Shown here: one piece after another, positions 53,520 to 62,379 of the stretch
Layout: the number at the start of each line of letters is the position of its first letter
Position numbering within the stretch: the first letter of the stretch is position 1
Source of the DNA: Armatimonadota bacterium
GTDB taxonomy: Bacteria; Armatimonadota; Fimbriimonadia; Fimbriimonadales; Fimbriimonadaceae
Assembly (NCBI GenBank): GCA_037138755.1
Contig: JBAXHT010000002.1
Span: 310,001-374,000 of the forward strand
Direction of reading: 5' to 3'
DNA: 64,000 bases
Made by a program: the position numbers and the translations under genes
Notes under the pieces: generated by a model
Told to the model about the DNA's origin: nothing
What the model saw: the letters and a program-made list of their open reading frames with translations, nothing else
Database searches by the model: none

Positions 53520-54895
53520 CCCAGCGCTTCCAGCCAACTCGCGAGGCCGCTCTGGGCGGCCTCAATCTTTTTGGCTCGCTTAATTCCTTTGTCCCTTGTC
53601 GGCTCCTCTGGATCGGGAAGGATTCCCCAGTTGATGTTCATCGGTGCGAATTCTCGCTCCGTGTCATCTTGAAGGTGCGCGAGAAGCGCACCGTAGGCGG
53701 TAACTCGAGGCGGTGCCACGTAATCGAGACCCGACAGACGACGCGCGATGTTGAGTCCAACAAGGATCCCCATTGCAGCCGACTCGACGTACCCTTCAAC
53801 GCCGGTGAGCTGCCCTGCTACATAGACGTTCGGAGCTGATCGAAGCTGGAGTTGCTCATCCAGCGCCGTCGGCGCCTCGAGATAAGTATTTCGGTGGATG
53901 ACTCCGTAGCGTATGAACTCGGCATTCTGAAGACCCGGCACCATCTGGAACACCCGTTTCTGCTCGCCGAACCGTAAACGGTTCTGGCAAGCGACCAGCG
54001 AATAAAGCGTCTTCTCCCGGTTTTCCGGGCGGAGTTGAAGGGCAGCATAGGGGCGGCGATCGGTGCGCGGATCGGTCAGTCCAATCGGTTTGAAATTGCC
54101 AAAGGCAAGAGACCGTTCGCCTTTTTCCGCAATCGCCTCAATCGGGGTGCAGCCTGCGAAGTACTTGATCTTTTCCAAAAACTTCTGCTCTGGGAGGACA
54201 TCGTCACCTTGGCCAGATTCGCCGCGGACCCCGCCCGCTTCAAAAGCATGAAACGGAGCCCTCTCCGCACTCACCAGAGCTTCGACAAAAGCGTAGTACT
54301 CCTCTTTGTTGAAGGGGCAGTTGAGATAGTCGTTTCCTTCACCTTTGTCATAGCGAGACTGGGCAAAAACGACCGACATGTCCAGCGACGATGCCTCGAC
54401 GGTTGGAGAAACCGCGTCGTAAAAGTAAAGGTGCTTCCGCCCCGTTTTGGCGGCGAGCCACTCCGACAGCTCAGGTGAAGTGAGCGGTCCGGTTGCCAGA
54501 ACCAGCGGGCCATCGCAAGCCTCGGCCATCGCAGGAGTGAACTCGTCACGAACGACTTCGATCATCGAGTGTTCCTCCATCGCCAGCGTCACCGCTTTAC
54601 CAAAGTTGTCTCGATCAACGCAAAGCGCCTCGCCGCCCGGAACCGAGTGCTCCTCAGCAAGTCGCAAGACTAGCGACCCAAGCGCATTCATTTCAACCTT
54701 GAGTTGCCCGGCTGGCGATGTAGGAGACTTTGACTTTAGAGAGTTCGAGCAAACCAGCTCGGCAAAGAAGTCAGTCGTGTGCGCCGGAGTGCGCTTCACT
54801 GGTCGCATCTCGTAAAGCCGAACCGAAATTCCGCGAGAAGCCAACGCCCAAGCCGCTTCGACACCGGCGAACCCAGCGCCAACAACGGTAACCAT
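53516..54895 (-). CDS. trmFO: Methylenetetrahydrofolate--tRNA-(uracil(54)-C(5))-methyltransferase
   Basis: A 459-residue FAD/folate-dependent enzyme that makes ribothymidine 54 in tRNA. It opens VTVVGAGFAGVEAAWALASRGISVRLYEMRP (FAD binding), then ELVCSNSLKS, SVPGGEALCVDRDNF and YVAGQLTGVEGYVESAAMGILVGLN. I choose the ATG at 54895, which overlaps the phosphatase stop by one base (TGATG); a TTG three bases earlier is possible. The presence of TrmFO means no folate-independent TrmA is needed for this site. Confidence 0.95.
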   Translation of the reverse strand: MVTVVGAGFAGVEAAWALASRGISVRLYEMRPVKRTPAHTTDFFAELVCSNSLKSKSPTSPAGQLKVEMNALGSLVLRLAEEHSVPGGEALCVDRDNFGKAVTLAMEEHSMIEVVRDEFTPAMAEACDGPLVLATGPLTSPELSEWLAAKTGRKHLYFYDAVSPTVEASSLDMSVVFAQSRYDKGEGNDYLNCPFNKEEYYAFVEALVSAERAPFHAFEAGGVRGESGQGDDVLPEQKFLEKIKYFAGCTPIEAIAEKGERSLAFGNFKPIGLTDPRTDRRPYAALQLRPENREKTLYSLVACQNRLRFGEQKRVFQMVPGLQNAEFIRYGVIHRNTYLEAPTALDEQLQLRSAPNVYVAGQLTGVEGYVESAAMGILVGLNIARRLSGLDYVAPPRVTAYGALLAHLQDDTEREFAPMNINWGILPDPEEPTRDKGIKRAKKIEAAQSGLASWLEALG

Positions 54896-55515
54896 CAACC
54901 CAAAACTCCATGCGCTGACTTCTCGCCGATCTGGCTCAGATGAGAAACATCGTCGTATCGTATCAACCGGAACCGTCCATCCGCCATCCGTTCAAACTCG
55001 GTCACTCCGCCATTTGAGAATTTAAAGGATGCCGCCATTTCGACCGTTCCGCCCAACAACCTGGCACATAGCAACGAGGACGTTCCGCCGTGTGAAACCA
55101 CTGCCGTATCAAAAAGCGTCTCGCTGAGCCTTTGATGAATTGATTCCAGGCGGTTCCAAACATCTCGTTTAGATTCTCCCCTGGGCGGAGTCACGTCGGG
55201 GTGATCGCCAGCCGCGATAAATCTACGCCGAACCTCAAGATAGTCATCTCCCTCCCACTCGCCGAAGCCTTGCTCTCGCAAGAGTGGATCGGTCTTTACC
55301 GAGCCTCCGATTGCCAGGGCGGTCTGGTGAGCGCGTTTAAGGTCCGACGCCAAAACCAGTCCAACCGAAGCATTGGCAAAGAACCGCCCGACGCCATCGG
55401 CCTGGGCTATACCTACTTTATATAAAGGAATATCCGTATGCCCCTGAGCGCGTTTGTCGACGTTCCAAGCAGTCTGTCCGTGACGAACCAGGAAAACGCG
55501 AATTGAAGGTAACAC
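54895..55515 (-). CDS. Histidine phosphatase-family protein
   Basis: A 206-residue phosphoglycerate mutase-like phosphatase. It has FLVRHGQTAWN (catalytic His), ASDLKRAHQTALAI, REQGFGEWEGDDY and VVSHGGTSSLL (second His). I start it at GTG 55515 because TAAACT (55523-55528) is exactly 7 bases upstream and the protein then begins close to the first strand; a TTG at 55542 is an alternative. The substrate could be a sugar phosphate or cobalamin intermediate. Confidence 0.85.
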   Translation of the reverse strand: MLPSIRVFLVRHGQTAWNVDKRAQGHTDIPLYKVGIAQADGVGRFFANASVGLVLASDLKRAHQTALAIGGSVKTDPLLREQGFGEWEGDDYLEVRRRFIAAGDHPDVTPPRGESKRDVWNRLESIHQRLSETLFDTAVVSHGGTSSLLCARLLGGTVEMAASFKFSNGGVTEFERMADGRFRLIRYDDVSHLSQIGEKSAHGVLG

Positions 55516-55590
55516 GGAGACCAGTTTACTTTGCGCTCGCAAACTCCCAGCCCACTGCTGTAGGCTGAGAGCCGAATGCTGACGGGTACC

Positions 55591-56262
55591 TCAGCCCTTC
55601 TTCAGCTTCGAAGCGTACTTCTGTCGGAACTTCGTCACCTTCGGCGAAACCACGTAGGCACAGTAACCAGCGTTCATCTTTGACTTCTCTGCTTCAGAAG
55701 CCTTCTCATATTTGGCGAAATAGTTCTGGTGATACTCTTCGGCACGCTGGTAGTTCGTTAGCGGTTCAATCGTCGTTACGATCTTATTGGAGTAGAGCTT
55801 CTCAGCCGTGATCTCCTTGATCACGTTCTCGGCGAGCTTCTTTTCTTCACTCGAGGAATAGAAAATCACCGAGCGGTACTGGGTGCCTGAGTCCGGGCCT
55901 TGGCGGTTCAGTGTGGTCGGGTCGTGCGAGACGAAGAACATTTTCAGGATGTCCGCCGAGGAGATTTCATCGGAGTGGTAGAAGACCTTGACGACTTCCG
56001 CGGCGCCAGTTCGACCGGTACAGACCTCTTCATAGGTCACTGGGAAAACGTGCCCGCCGGCGTAGCCGCTTTCGACCTTCTCAACGCCCTTCAGGTCTTC
56101 CAGCACTGCTTCAACGCACCAGAAGCAACCACCGCCAATCACTAATTCTTTCAAATCCATTCGTTTCTTTACTCCGTTTTGCCCAAAACTGGCTCCAGCT
56201 ACCGCGAGGGTGAGTGCCAGACCAATTGCCTTCACAATTCGACGACCCATGATACTGTTCAT
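55591..56262 (-). CDS. msrA: Peptide-methionine (S)-S-oxide reductase, exported
   Basis: A 223-residue MsrA that repairs oxidised methionine. A signal peptide (RRIVKAIGLALTLAVAGASFGQ) is followed by the catalytic GGGCFWCVEAVL, ESGYAGGHVFPVTYEEVCTGRTGAAEVV, DPTTLNRQGPDSGTQYRSVIFY and AEEYHQNYF. The export signal shows it works outside the cytoplasm. Two ATGs twelve bases apart (56262, 56250) are possible starts; the second has TATGAA 7 bases upstream. No msrB is fused. Confidence 0.93.
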   Translation of the reverse strand: MNSIMGRRIVKAIGLALTLAVAGASFGQNGVKKRMDLKELVIGGGCFWCVEAVLEDLKGVEKVESGYAGGHVFPVTYEEVCTGRTGAAEVVKVFYHSDEISSADILKMFFVSHDPTTLNRQGPDSGTQYRSVIFYSSSEEKKLAENVIKEITAEKLYSNKIVTTIEPLTNYQRAEEYHQNYFAKYEKASEAEKSKMNAGYCAYVVSPKVTKFRQKYASKLKKG

Positions 56263-56327
56263 ACGATGGGAATAGGCGCGAAAGTTCGATAAAGTTCCCT
56301 CGTTGCAGCGGCTAAACTACAGGCATC

Positions 56328-57146
56328 ATGCAAAACTATCAGCCCGCCATTGACGCAGCCTGGGAGGAGAGAGACTCTATTTCAACTTCTAGTTATCCAG
56401 ACGGGTTGAAGGACGCCATCGGAAGTGTTCTACACCTGCTCGATTCGGGCCGCCTCCGGGTTTGCGAAAGGATCGACGGAAAGTGGACGACCCACCAGTG
56501 GATCAAGAAGGCAGTCTTGCTTTCGTTCAAGCTCTCCAACAACCATGTGTCGGCGGCGGGACCGATGCACTTTTACGACAAGGTGCCGCTGAAGTTTGAG
56601 AACTACACTCCGGCTGAGTTTGCAACTCACGGCTTCCGAGTCGTGCCGCCTGCGACAGTTCGGAAAGGAGCGTTTATTGGCAAAAATGCCGTTCTGATGC
56701 CTTCCTATGTGAACGTTGGTGCTTACATCGATGAAGGGACGATGGTCGACACTTGGGCAACCGTCGGCTCGTGTGCTCAGATCGGTAAGAATGTCCACCT
56801 TAGTGGCGGAGTTGGGATCGGCGGCGTTCTGGAACCGATTCAGGCAAACCCCGTCATCATTGAAGACAACTGCTTCATCGGCGCTAGATCCGAGGTTGTT
56901 GAGGGTGTGATCGTCGAAGAAAACTCCGTTCTCTCGATGGGCGTTTTCCTCGGCATGAGCACAAAGATTCTCAACCGCGCGACCGGCGAGATCACCTACG
57001 GTCGGATTCCCGCAGGTTCGGTTGTCGTGCCAGGTTCGCTACCTGCAAAGGATGGCTCCCACTCGCTGTACTGCGCGGTAATCGTAAAAACCGTTGACGC
57101 CCAAACTCGGGCAAAAACTGCCCTCAACGAACTTCTGCGCGACTAA
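56328..57146 (+). CDS. dapD: Tetrahydrodipicolinate N-succinyltransferase
   Basis: A 272-residue acyltransferase of the left-handed beta-helix kind, acting after DapA/DapB in lysine and diaminopimelate synthesis. [87 protein letters not shown] is unmistakable. TAAACT (56313-56318) lies 9 bases before the ATG. The stop TAATG overlaps the dapE start by one base. Confidence 0.96.
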   Translation: MQNYQPAIDAAWEERDSISTSSYPDGLKDAIGSVLHLLDSGRLRVCERIDGKWTTHQWIKKAVLLSFKLSNNHVSAAGPMHFYDKVPLKFENYTPAEFATHGFRVVPPATVRKGAFIGKNAVLMPSYVNVGAYIDEGTMVDTWATVGSCAQIGKNVHLSGGVGIGGVLEPIQANPVIIEDNCFIGARSEVVEGVIVEENSVLSMGVFLGMSTKILNRATGEITYGRIPAGSVVVPGSLPAKDGSHSLYCAVIVKTVDAQTRAKTALNELLRD

Positions 57147-58276
57147 TGGACGTCGTTCAGCTTGCCTGCGATCTGATTCGGTGCCCTTCGGTCACGCCGA
57201 ATCAGGCCGGGTGTTTGGATATCATCGCTTCGCTTCTTCAATCCGCAGGCTTCTCCTGCGAGTTCATCAATGAGGGTGGTACCGAGAACCTGTTCGCAGT
57301 GAATCGAGGTGGCGAAGGACCATCCGTTTTGTTCAACGGACACTGCGATGTTGTGCCTCCGGGGCCTCTGGATGCATGGGTCAGTCCGCCGTTTGAGCCA
57401 ACGATCCGGGATGGTTTTCTCTACGGTCGCGGCGCGGCGGATATGAAGGGTTCGCTTGCGGCCATGGTGTGCGCCGCGATTGCTTTTGTTCATGAAAATT
57501 CTACTTTTCCTGGACAAATCGCGCTCCTGATCACCTCTGATGAAGAGGGGGTAGCGACGTTCGGAACCGGCTTTGCTCTCCGGAAACTCCTCGATCGAGG
57601 GGAACGGTTCGATTATGCCCTCGTCGGCGAGCCGACCAGCGAGGAGGTTTTTGGGGACACAATCAAGATCGGTCGCCGAGGCTCTCTGAGTGGGCGAGTG
57701 AAGGTCTTCGGAAAGCAAGGGCATGTGGCCTATCCGCACCTGGCGTCTAACCCAATCCATAATACGCTTCCCTTCCTACACGACCTGACGAACCATCGCT
57801 GGGATTCGGATACGCCCGAGTTTGACCCGAGTAGCCTGCAAATCGCCAATATCTCCGCTGGCACTGGAGCCAACAACGTCATCCCAGGCGTGCTCGAGTT
57901 CGACTTCAACATTCGCTACCAGCCCGCCCAGTCATCGGAATCAATCATCGCCGTCTTCGACTCGCTTGCCAAAAAGCACTCCCTCAACCACGAAGTCCGC
58001 TGGACCGACGGTGCCCGGCCGTTCATCACCCAAAACGAGTTGCTGATCCGATCACTTTCCGAAGCTGTTAAACGAGTAACGGGGATAAAGCCGAAACTTG
58101 GCACCGGCGGCGGTACCTCTGACGCCCGTTTCCTCGCCGCAGCCGGGATCCCGGTGTGTGAGTTTGGCCCGATCAATAAATCGATTCACGCTGTGAACGA
58201 GTGTATTGAAGTGACTCACCTAAGGTTAGCGGAGAACGTACTACTTCTTATCCTGAGAAGACTGTTACCGGCCTAG
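57146..58276 (+). CDS. dapE: Succinyl-diaminopimelate desuccinylase
   Basis: A 376-residue M20-family zinc peptidase-like enzyme that removes succinate from N-succinyl-L,L-diaminopimelate. It has FNGHCDVVPPGPLDAW (metal His-Asp), YGRGAADMKGSLAAMVCAA, ITSDEEGVATFGT (Glu) and TGGGTSDARFLAAAGIPVCEFGPINKSIHAVNE. It is coupled to dapD by a one-base overlap. With dapA at 21 kb this indicates the succinylase route to diaminopimelate, which fits a peptidoglycan-containing Gram-negative cell. Confidence 0.93.
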   Translation: MDVVQLACDLIRCPSVTPNQAGCLDIIASLLQSAGFSCEFINEGGTENLFAVNRGGEGPSVLFNGHCDVVPPGPLDAWVSPPFEPTIRDGFLYGRGAADMKGSLAAMVCAAIAFVHENSTFPGQIALLITSDEEGVATFGTGFALRKLLDRGERFDYALVGEPTSEEVFGDTIKIGRRGSLSGRVKVFGKQGHVAYPHLASNPIHNTLPFLHDLTNHRWDSDTPEFDPSSLQIANISAGTGANNVIPGVLEFDFNIRYQPAQSSESIIAVFDSLAKKHSLNHEVRWTDGARPFITQNELLIRSLSEAVKRVTGIKPKLGTGGGTSDARFLAAAGIPVCEFGPINKSIHAVNECIEVTHLRLAENVLLLILRRLLPA

Positions 58277-58308
58277 AAACCTTTCTTGCCGACGCCCGTC
58301 GGAAAAAC

Positions 58309-59190
58309 ATGAATCCTCGAATTCCACTATTCTGCGCAGCTCTGACTTACAGTGGTTCCACCAATGCATGCATGACTTTCGAGCCTGGAGCGAATCGGTT
58401 AGCAAGTCAGTTTCGGGGTCAACGAGACTTAATTGTCTGGGATGAGGCAAGACACAAGGAGCACTTCATCAGATATGCGAAGTTTAAGGGAGATGGAGGA
58501 GTGGTCGACTTTGTGGCTCCGACGCCCTCGATCCCAACCATTGCTGAAGTTGACGAGAACACCTTTAACCTTCTCGCGAACATCACAAGGAGTTGGGTCA
58601 ATTCGATAGGAGGCTCCGCTGGAGGTATGGCTGGTGGTGGAGGTGGAGGCGGGGGTGTCATTGTGGAACGGGAGAGTGTAATCGGAGGGTATCGAGCAAC
58701 CACTCTGAGAGCTTCCAGCACCAGTGATCTCCAACAGTGGCTACAGCAGAACTCGTATCAGATCTCGCCAGACCGCAGAGAGTGGCTCGAATTCTACGTC
58801 CGAAAGGGGTGGTTTCTCACAGCTTTTCGATTAGAATCCAAGTCGGCAGAGTTCGCTGCGAGTGCAATTCGGATGACCTTTGCGACTACGCAGCCATTTT
58901 GCCCTTACTATGTACCGAAGAGTAACTGGGGGAGTGGTGCTGCTCTCGAGGTTTTCTTCGTAGGATCACAGCAGTACACCGGAAGGATCGGTGAATTTTC
59001 AAGACGACCTTGGGCTGGTAAAGCAGTGTTCAATGAAGCACTCAGACCAGAGGAAAGTAGGAAGATTGCCAAGGCAATCAAGATAAGCGGGAACGAGATG
59101 CCTCAAGATGCGATCATCTCCAGATTCGTGGATAACTCGTTCGCACGAGGTGCTACGGATGATCTGTTCTTTTCTGAGGTCAGACGTTGA
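58309..59190 (+). CDS. DUF2330-like protein
   Basis: A 293-residue protein. The first half (RDLIVWDEARHKEHFIRYAKFKGDGGVVDFVAPTPSIPTIAEVDENTFNLLANI) matches the DUF2330 pattern of a conserved beta region followed by 'P-x-P-x-x-P' and a helix. An octa-glycine stretch (GGMAGGGGGGGGV) near residue 105 is unusual. The second half has LQQWLQQNSYQISPDRREWLEFYV. DUF2330 proteins are exported and of unknown function. The N-terminus here has only a weak signal-like stretch, so a slightly different start is possible. Confidence 0.65.
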   Translation: MNPRIPLFCAALTYSGSTNACMTFEPGANRLASQFRGQRDLIVWDEARHKEHFIRYAKFKGDGGVVDFVAPTPSIPTIAEVDENTFNLLANITRSWVNSIGGSAGGMAGGGGGGGGVIVERESVIGGYRATTLRASSTSDLQQWLQQNSYQISPDRREWLEFYVRKGWFLTAFRLESKSAEFAASAIRMTFATTQPFCPYYVPKSNWGSGAALEVFFVGSQQYTGRIGEFSRRPWAGKAVFNEALRPEESRKIAKAIKISGNEMPQDAIISRFVDNSFARGATDDLFFSEVRR

Positions 59191-59247
59191 CGATTTCGCC
59201 CCAAATCCCCCGAGTGGTAAGATTCTTGTTAACATTCAGGTTAACGG

Positions 59248-60561
59248 ATGAACGAGCAGGGAATTATTTTGGCAACCGACTATGCGGTCATTGAAGACCG
59301 TCCGTCTCACCTAACCGGCGCCTATCAGGATTACACTACTGCCGACATTAACTGGGTTGTTCATCAGTTCGCCGTTGAAGGCGACCTCCAGATCGCTCCT
59401 TTCCCCGGTCGCGGCAACATCAATCTCCACACGTACGAGGTGGTTGCAGGAGATCGGGAGTACCTGCTTCAGAAGGTGAACTCTGATGTCTTCGCTATGC
59501 CTTATCGCGTGATGAACGGCATGGTCAGCTCGATCACGGCGCAGCGAAGTAGCCTCGAAAGCAAACCAATTGATGGTTGGGAAGCGATCGAACTCGTGCC
59601 CACTCGTAATGGGAAGGCATTTCTTGACCTCACTGATGAGCATGGCTGGTCCGTCTGGAGGCTCATGGTTCGGATCCCCGAATCCCGTTCGTACAAGAGC
59701 CTTTCGGAGGTTGAGAGCCGGGGTGAACAACTCCGACTGGCCAGCGAAATGGGAAGGGGACTGGCGATCTACTCCGATCTTACTTCCAGCATCAATCCCG
59801 TCGGAGTCGAGGGTTCCCTTCCCGGTTACCGAGACACCGGTCTCTACTACCGTCAATTCCACTCGGTCATGAACGGAAATCGGACGATGGGCGACGCGGC
59901 AGCCTTGCTACCGGACGATCCGATTCTGCGAACCTCAACGGGCCCGCACTTCCTCGTCGGTTGCTCAGTCGAAGAAGCGTCCAAGCGGAAGAACGATCCC
60001 GAGCTGGCCCCATTCATTACTCTCGTAAGAGAGCAAGAACCGTTTGCGATGGGACTCTGGACGGCAATCGCCCAGGGTCGCATCCGTCAAACCCTGATCC
60101 ACGGCGACACTAAGATCGAGAACTTCCTGTTCGATACGATGACAAGCAACGTCAAAGCTCTGGTCGATCTCGACACCATCATGTCGTTCACTTGGCTCGC
60201 AGACTGGGGCGACATGCTCCGCTCGCTTGTTAATGTTGCCGGAGAAAAGGAGACTGACCTCAGCAAAATCCAAGTGGATAAAGATGTCTATCGAGCGGTT
60301 GCGGAAGGATTCCTGAAGACCGCTACAGAAGTCACGAGTCAAGAAATCGGGATGATGGTCTCTGCGGTCCAAGTCATCGCTCTCGAGCTTGGGCTCCGAT
60401 TCCTTACTGACTACCTGAAGGGAGACACCTACTTCCAACTGGGTGAAGGCGACCCTTCCAACCTTAACAAGACCAGAGCAATGGTACAGCTCACGCTCTA
60501 CCGACGCCTAGCCGAATTCGGCCCCGAAGCTGAATCAATTATCCGGTCGCTAGCCAAATAA
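59248..60561 (+). CDS. NahK-like sugar kinase (phosphotransferase family)
   Basis: A 437-residue kinase of the aminoglycoside phosphotransferase fold. The catalytic loop and metal site are IHGDTKIENFLFD ... ALVDLDTIM, typical of N-acetylhexosamine 1-kinases. The N-terminal part (GRGNINLHTYEVVAGDREYLLQKVNSDVF) is the nucleotide-binding lobe. It probably phosphorylates an amino sugar at C1. GTTAAC occurs twice in the 30 bases before the ATG (59228-59245). A terminator follows. Confidence 0.82.
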   Translation: MNEQGIILATDYAVIEDRPSHLTGAYQDYTTADINWVVHQFAVEGDLQIAPFPGRGNINLHTYEVVAGDREYLLQKVNSDVFAMPYRVMNGMVSSITAQRSSLESKPIDGWEAIELVPTRNGKAFLDLTDEHGWSVWRLMVRIPESRSYKSLSEVESRGEQLRLASEMGRGLAIYSDLTSSINPVGVEGSLPGYRDTGLYYRQFHSVMNGNRTMGDAAALLPDDPILRTSTGPHFLVGCSVEEASKRKNDPELAPFITLVREQEPFAMGLWTAIAQGRIRQTLIHGDTKIENFLFDTMTSNVKALVDLDTIMSFTWLADWGDMLRSLVNVAGEKETDLSKIQVDKDVYRAVAEGFLKTATEVTSQEIGMMVSAVQVIALELGLRFLTDYLKGDTYFQLGEGDPSNLNKTRAMVQLTLYRRLAEFGPEAESIIRSLAK

Positions 60562-60562
60562 C

Positions 60563-60594
60563 AAAAGCCCTTTGCAGTTCTGCAAAGGGCTTTT
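60563..60594. terminator. Bidirectional Rho-independent terminator
   Basis: AAAAGCCCTTTGCA (60563-60576) pairs perfectly with TGCAAAGGGCTTTT (60581-60594) around GTTC. T-rich ends on both strands let it serve the kinase gene and the convergent protease gene. Confidence 0.92.
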
Positions 60595-60612
60595 CTTTGA
60601 CTAGTCCAACGA

Positions 60613-62313
60613 CTAAGGAGTCGTTGGATTTTTTGTATACCGAACCTTCACCTGGCTGACTCGAAGATTGGAGAGGTTCTGCGACAGGCGGGCCGGGGTG
60701 ACTGCTCTGAACATGAGCTTAACTTGCCCGGCTCCATCAACGTAACCATTCAAGTTGGTACGGATTGAGAAGCTGATCGTGTTATTGACGCCACCGTAGG
60801 TTCCGCGCGATCCTTGAAGGTCCCAAGCCGACGTCAAACTGTTCCATGCATAAACAAATACTGTCGTAGCGGCAAGCGACTCAGAGTTGAATGCAGCCGA
60901 CACGCTGACTGAGCGAAGCTCAGAAGCCGCCGCCGGAATCGTTCCGGTAACGGAAGCCGAAGCAACTGGTCCAACGCCAGCTTGGAGTCGCCCCTTAACG
61001 TTGTAGGAACTGATCAAGCTCGAATCCTTGACTTCCGACAGACCTCCGCCAGTGTAGTCACCGTATACCGGTGCGACTGCGGTGACATCGGCATCTTTTG
61101 CAAGAGTTGCGAGAGCGAGGTTGACACCTCTGTGGACGTTGACCCGACCGTAGCCAAAGATGGTCGACGGTCCAATGTTGTCACAGGTCGAAAACAGGAT
61201 GTCGCTAACTTCGTTTGGAGTTAAATCTGGGTTAACCGACCAGATCGTCGCAAGGGCGCCATTCGCAACTGGGGTCGCCATCGAGGTTCCGCTAAAGAAC
61301 TGATAGCTTCCATCCATCGTGGTGCTCAAGATGTTGCTACCCGGTGCGAACAACGTGCAACCACGTCCGTATGCCGAAAAGTCGGACTTGGTGTCCGATT
61401 CGTTGGTGGATCCAACAACAATCGTATCGGGGTGACGGAATCCGGTCAAGTCCCGGTTGTCGTTACCCGCCGCGAAGAGCATGAGACCGCCGATGGACTT
61501 GATGTAAGTCCCGGTCGTTCCGATCGTTGGTGCGTCCACGCCTGAATATGAGACACTGACGGTTTTCGCGCCATGCTCGATGGCCCATCTCGCGCCGTCC
61601 ATCATGTCAGAAGTGAAGGCACCTCCTCCTGCAGAGTTTGATACTCGGCAGTGCATGATCTTGAAATTCCAGCCTACTCCAGAAACGCCGATACCGTTGT
61701 TTCCTTGGGCAGCGCCGCAGCCCGAGACGTGGGTGCCGTGGCCATTGATGTCTTCAACTTGACCGCCTGCCGTCTCGGCAATCTTGTCAACCGCGTTGTA
61801 TCCGGGAATCCGAAGGTTTTTCAAATCTTCGTGCGCTCGCATGATCCCGGTGTCGCAGAACGCAATCGTTCTCGTTGAGCTACCGGTCCAGAGGTCCCAG
61901 GCGCGAGGTGAGCCGATCACAGGATGATGCCACTGTTGTGCGTATCGCGGGTCGTTTGGCACTCGAGTAGGGAAAACTCGCCAGTTCGGCTGCACATATT
62001 CGTAGTCGCCACTTCCCATTAAGGAGTTTGAATACATGTTCTCAGAAAGTCCAATCGGTACTTTGAGAATGTATTCATCCGTCTGCGGAACATAGCGGAG
62101 AATCATCGACGCTACACGGCTTCGGGATCGCTGCCGACGAAGACGAATTTCGTCAAAGCGGACACCAGAATCCATCATTGAAGCGACTTGCTTGGGTCGA
62201 ACGATGAGTTGGCCCGTGAACTCACGAACGCCAGCTACCTGGGTGAACTGACCGAAGCTAACCGAAGCCAGCCCGAAGACGACAAGCGAGACTGGAAATG
62301 ATCTCTTAAACAT
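60613..62313 (-). CDS. Subtilisin-like serine protease (S8 family)
   Basis: A 566-residue secreted protease with a signal peptide (MFKRSFPVSLVVFGLASVSFG) and an I9-like inhibitor propeptide region (~30-110). The catalytic triad is D in IAFCDTGIM (~152), H in DINGHGTHVSGC (~190) and S in FFSGTSMATPVANGAL (~340), with the oxyanion Asn in FAAGND. The last ~170 residues are a beta domain (RSVSVSAAFNSESL, YVDGAGQVKLMFR). TATAAT (62346-62351) and a GGGAGAGG Shine-Dalgarno lie upstream. It is followed by a terminator. Confidence 0.95.
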   Translation of the reverse strand: MFKRSFPVSLVVFGLASVSFGQFTQVAGVREFTGQLIVRPKQVASMMDSGVRFDEIRLRRQRSRSRVASMILRYVPQTDEYILKVPIGLSENMYSNSLMGSGDYEYVQPNWRVFPTRVPNDPRYAQQWHHPVIGSPRAWDLWTGSSTRTIAFCDTGIMRAHEDLKNLRIPGYNAVDKIAETAGGQVEDINGHGTHVSGCGAAQGNNGIGVSGVGWNFKIMHCRVSNSAGGGAFTSDMMDGARWAIEHGAKTVSVSYSGVDAPTIGTTGTYIKSIGGLMLFAAGNDNRDLTGFRHPDTIVVGSTNESDTKSDFSAYGRGCTLFAPGSNILSTTMDGSYQFFSGTSMATPVANGALATIWSVNPDLTPNEVSDILFSTCDNIGPSTIFGYGRVNVHRGVNLALATLAKDADVTAVAPVYGDYTGGGLSEVKDSSLISSYNVKGRLQAGVGPVASASVTGTIPAAASELRSVSVSAAFNSESLAATTVFVYAWNSLTSAWDLQGSRGTYGGVNNTISFSIRTNLNGYVDGAGQVKLMFRAVTPARLSQNLSNLRVSQVKVRYTKNPTTP

Positions 62314-62345
62314 ACAATAACCTCTCCCGAAGAAGACTAACCCGG

Positions 62346-62351
62346 ATTATA
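62346..62351 (-). promoter_or_regulatory. -10 box of the subtilisin gene
   Basis: TATAAT on the minus strand, 32 bases before the protease start, followed by GGGAGAGG (a strong Shine-Dalgarno) 7 bases before the ATG. Unlike most genes here, this one therefore has a conventional leader. Confidence 0.5.
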
Positions 62352-62379
62352 TCGCAGGTCAGCCTCCAATCGGGTGGAT

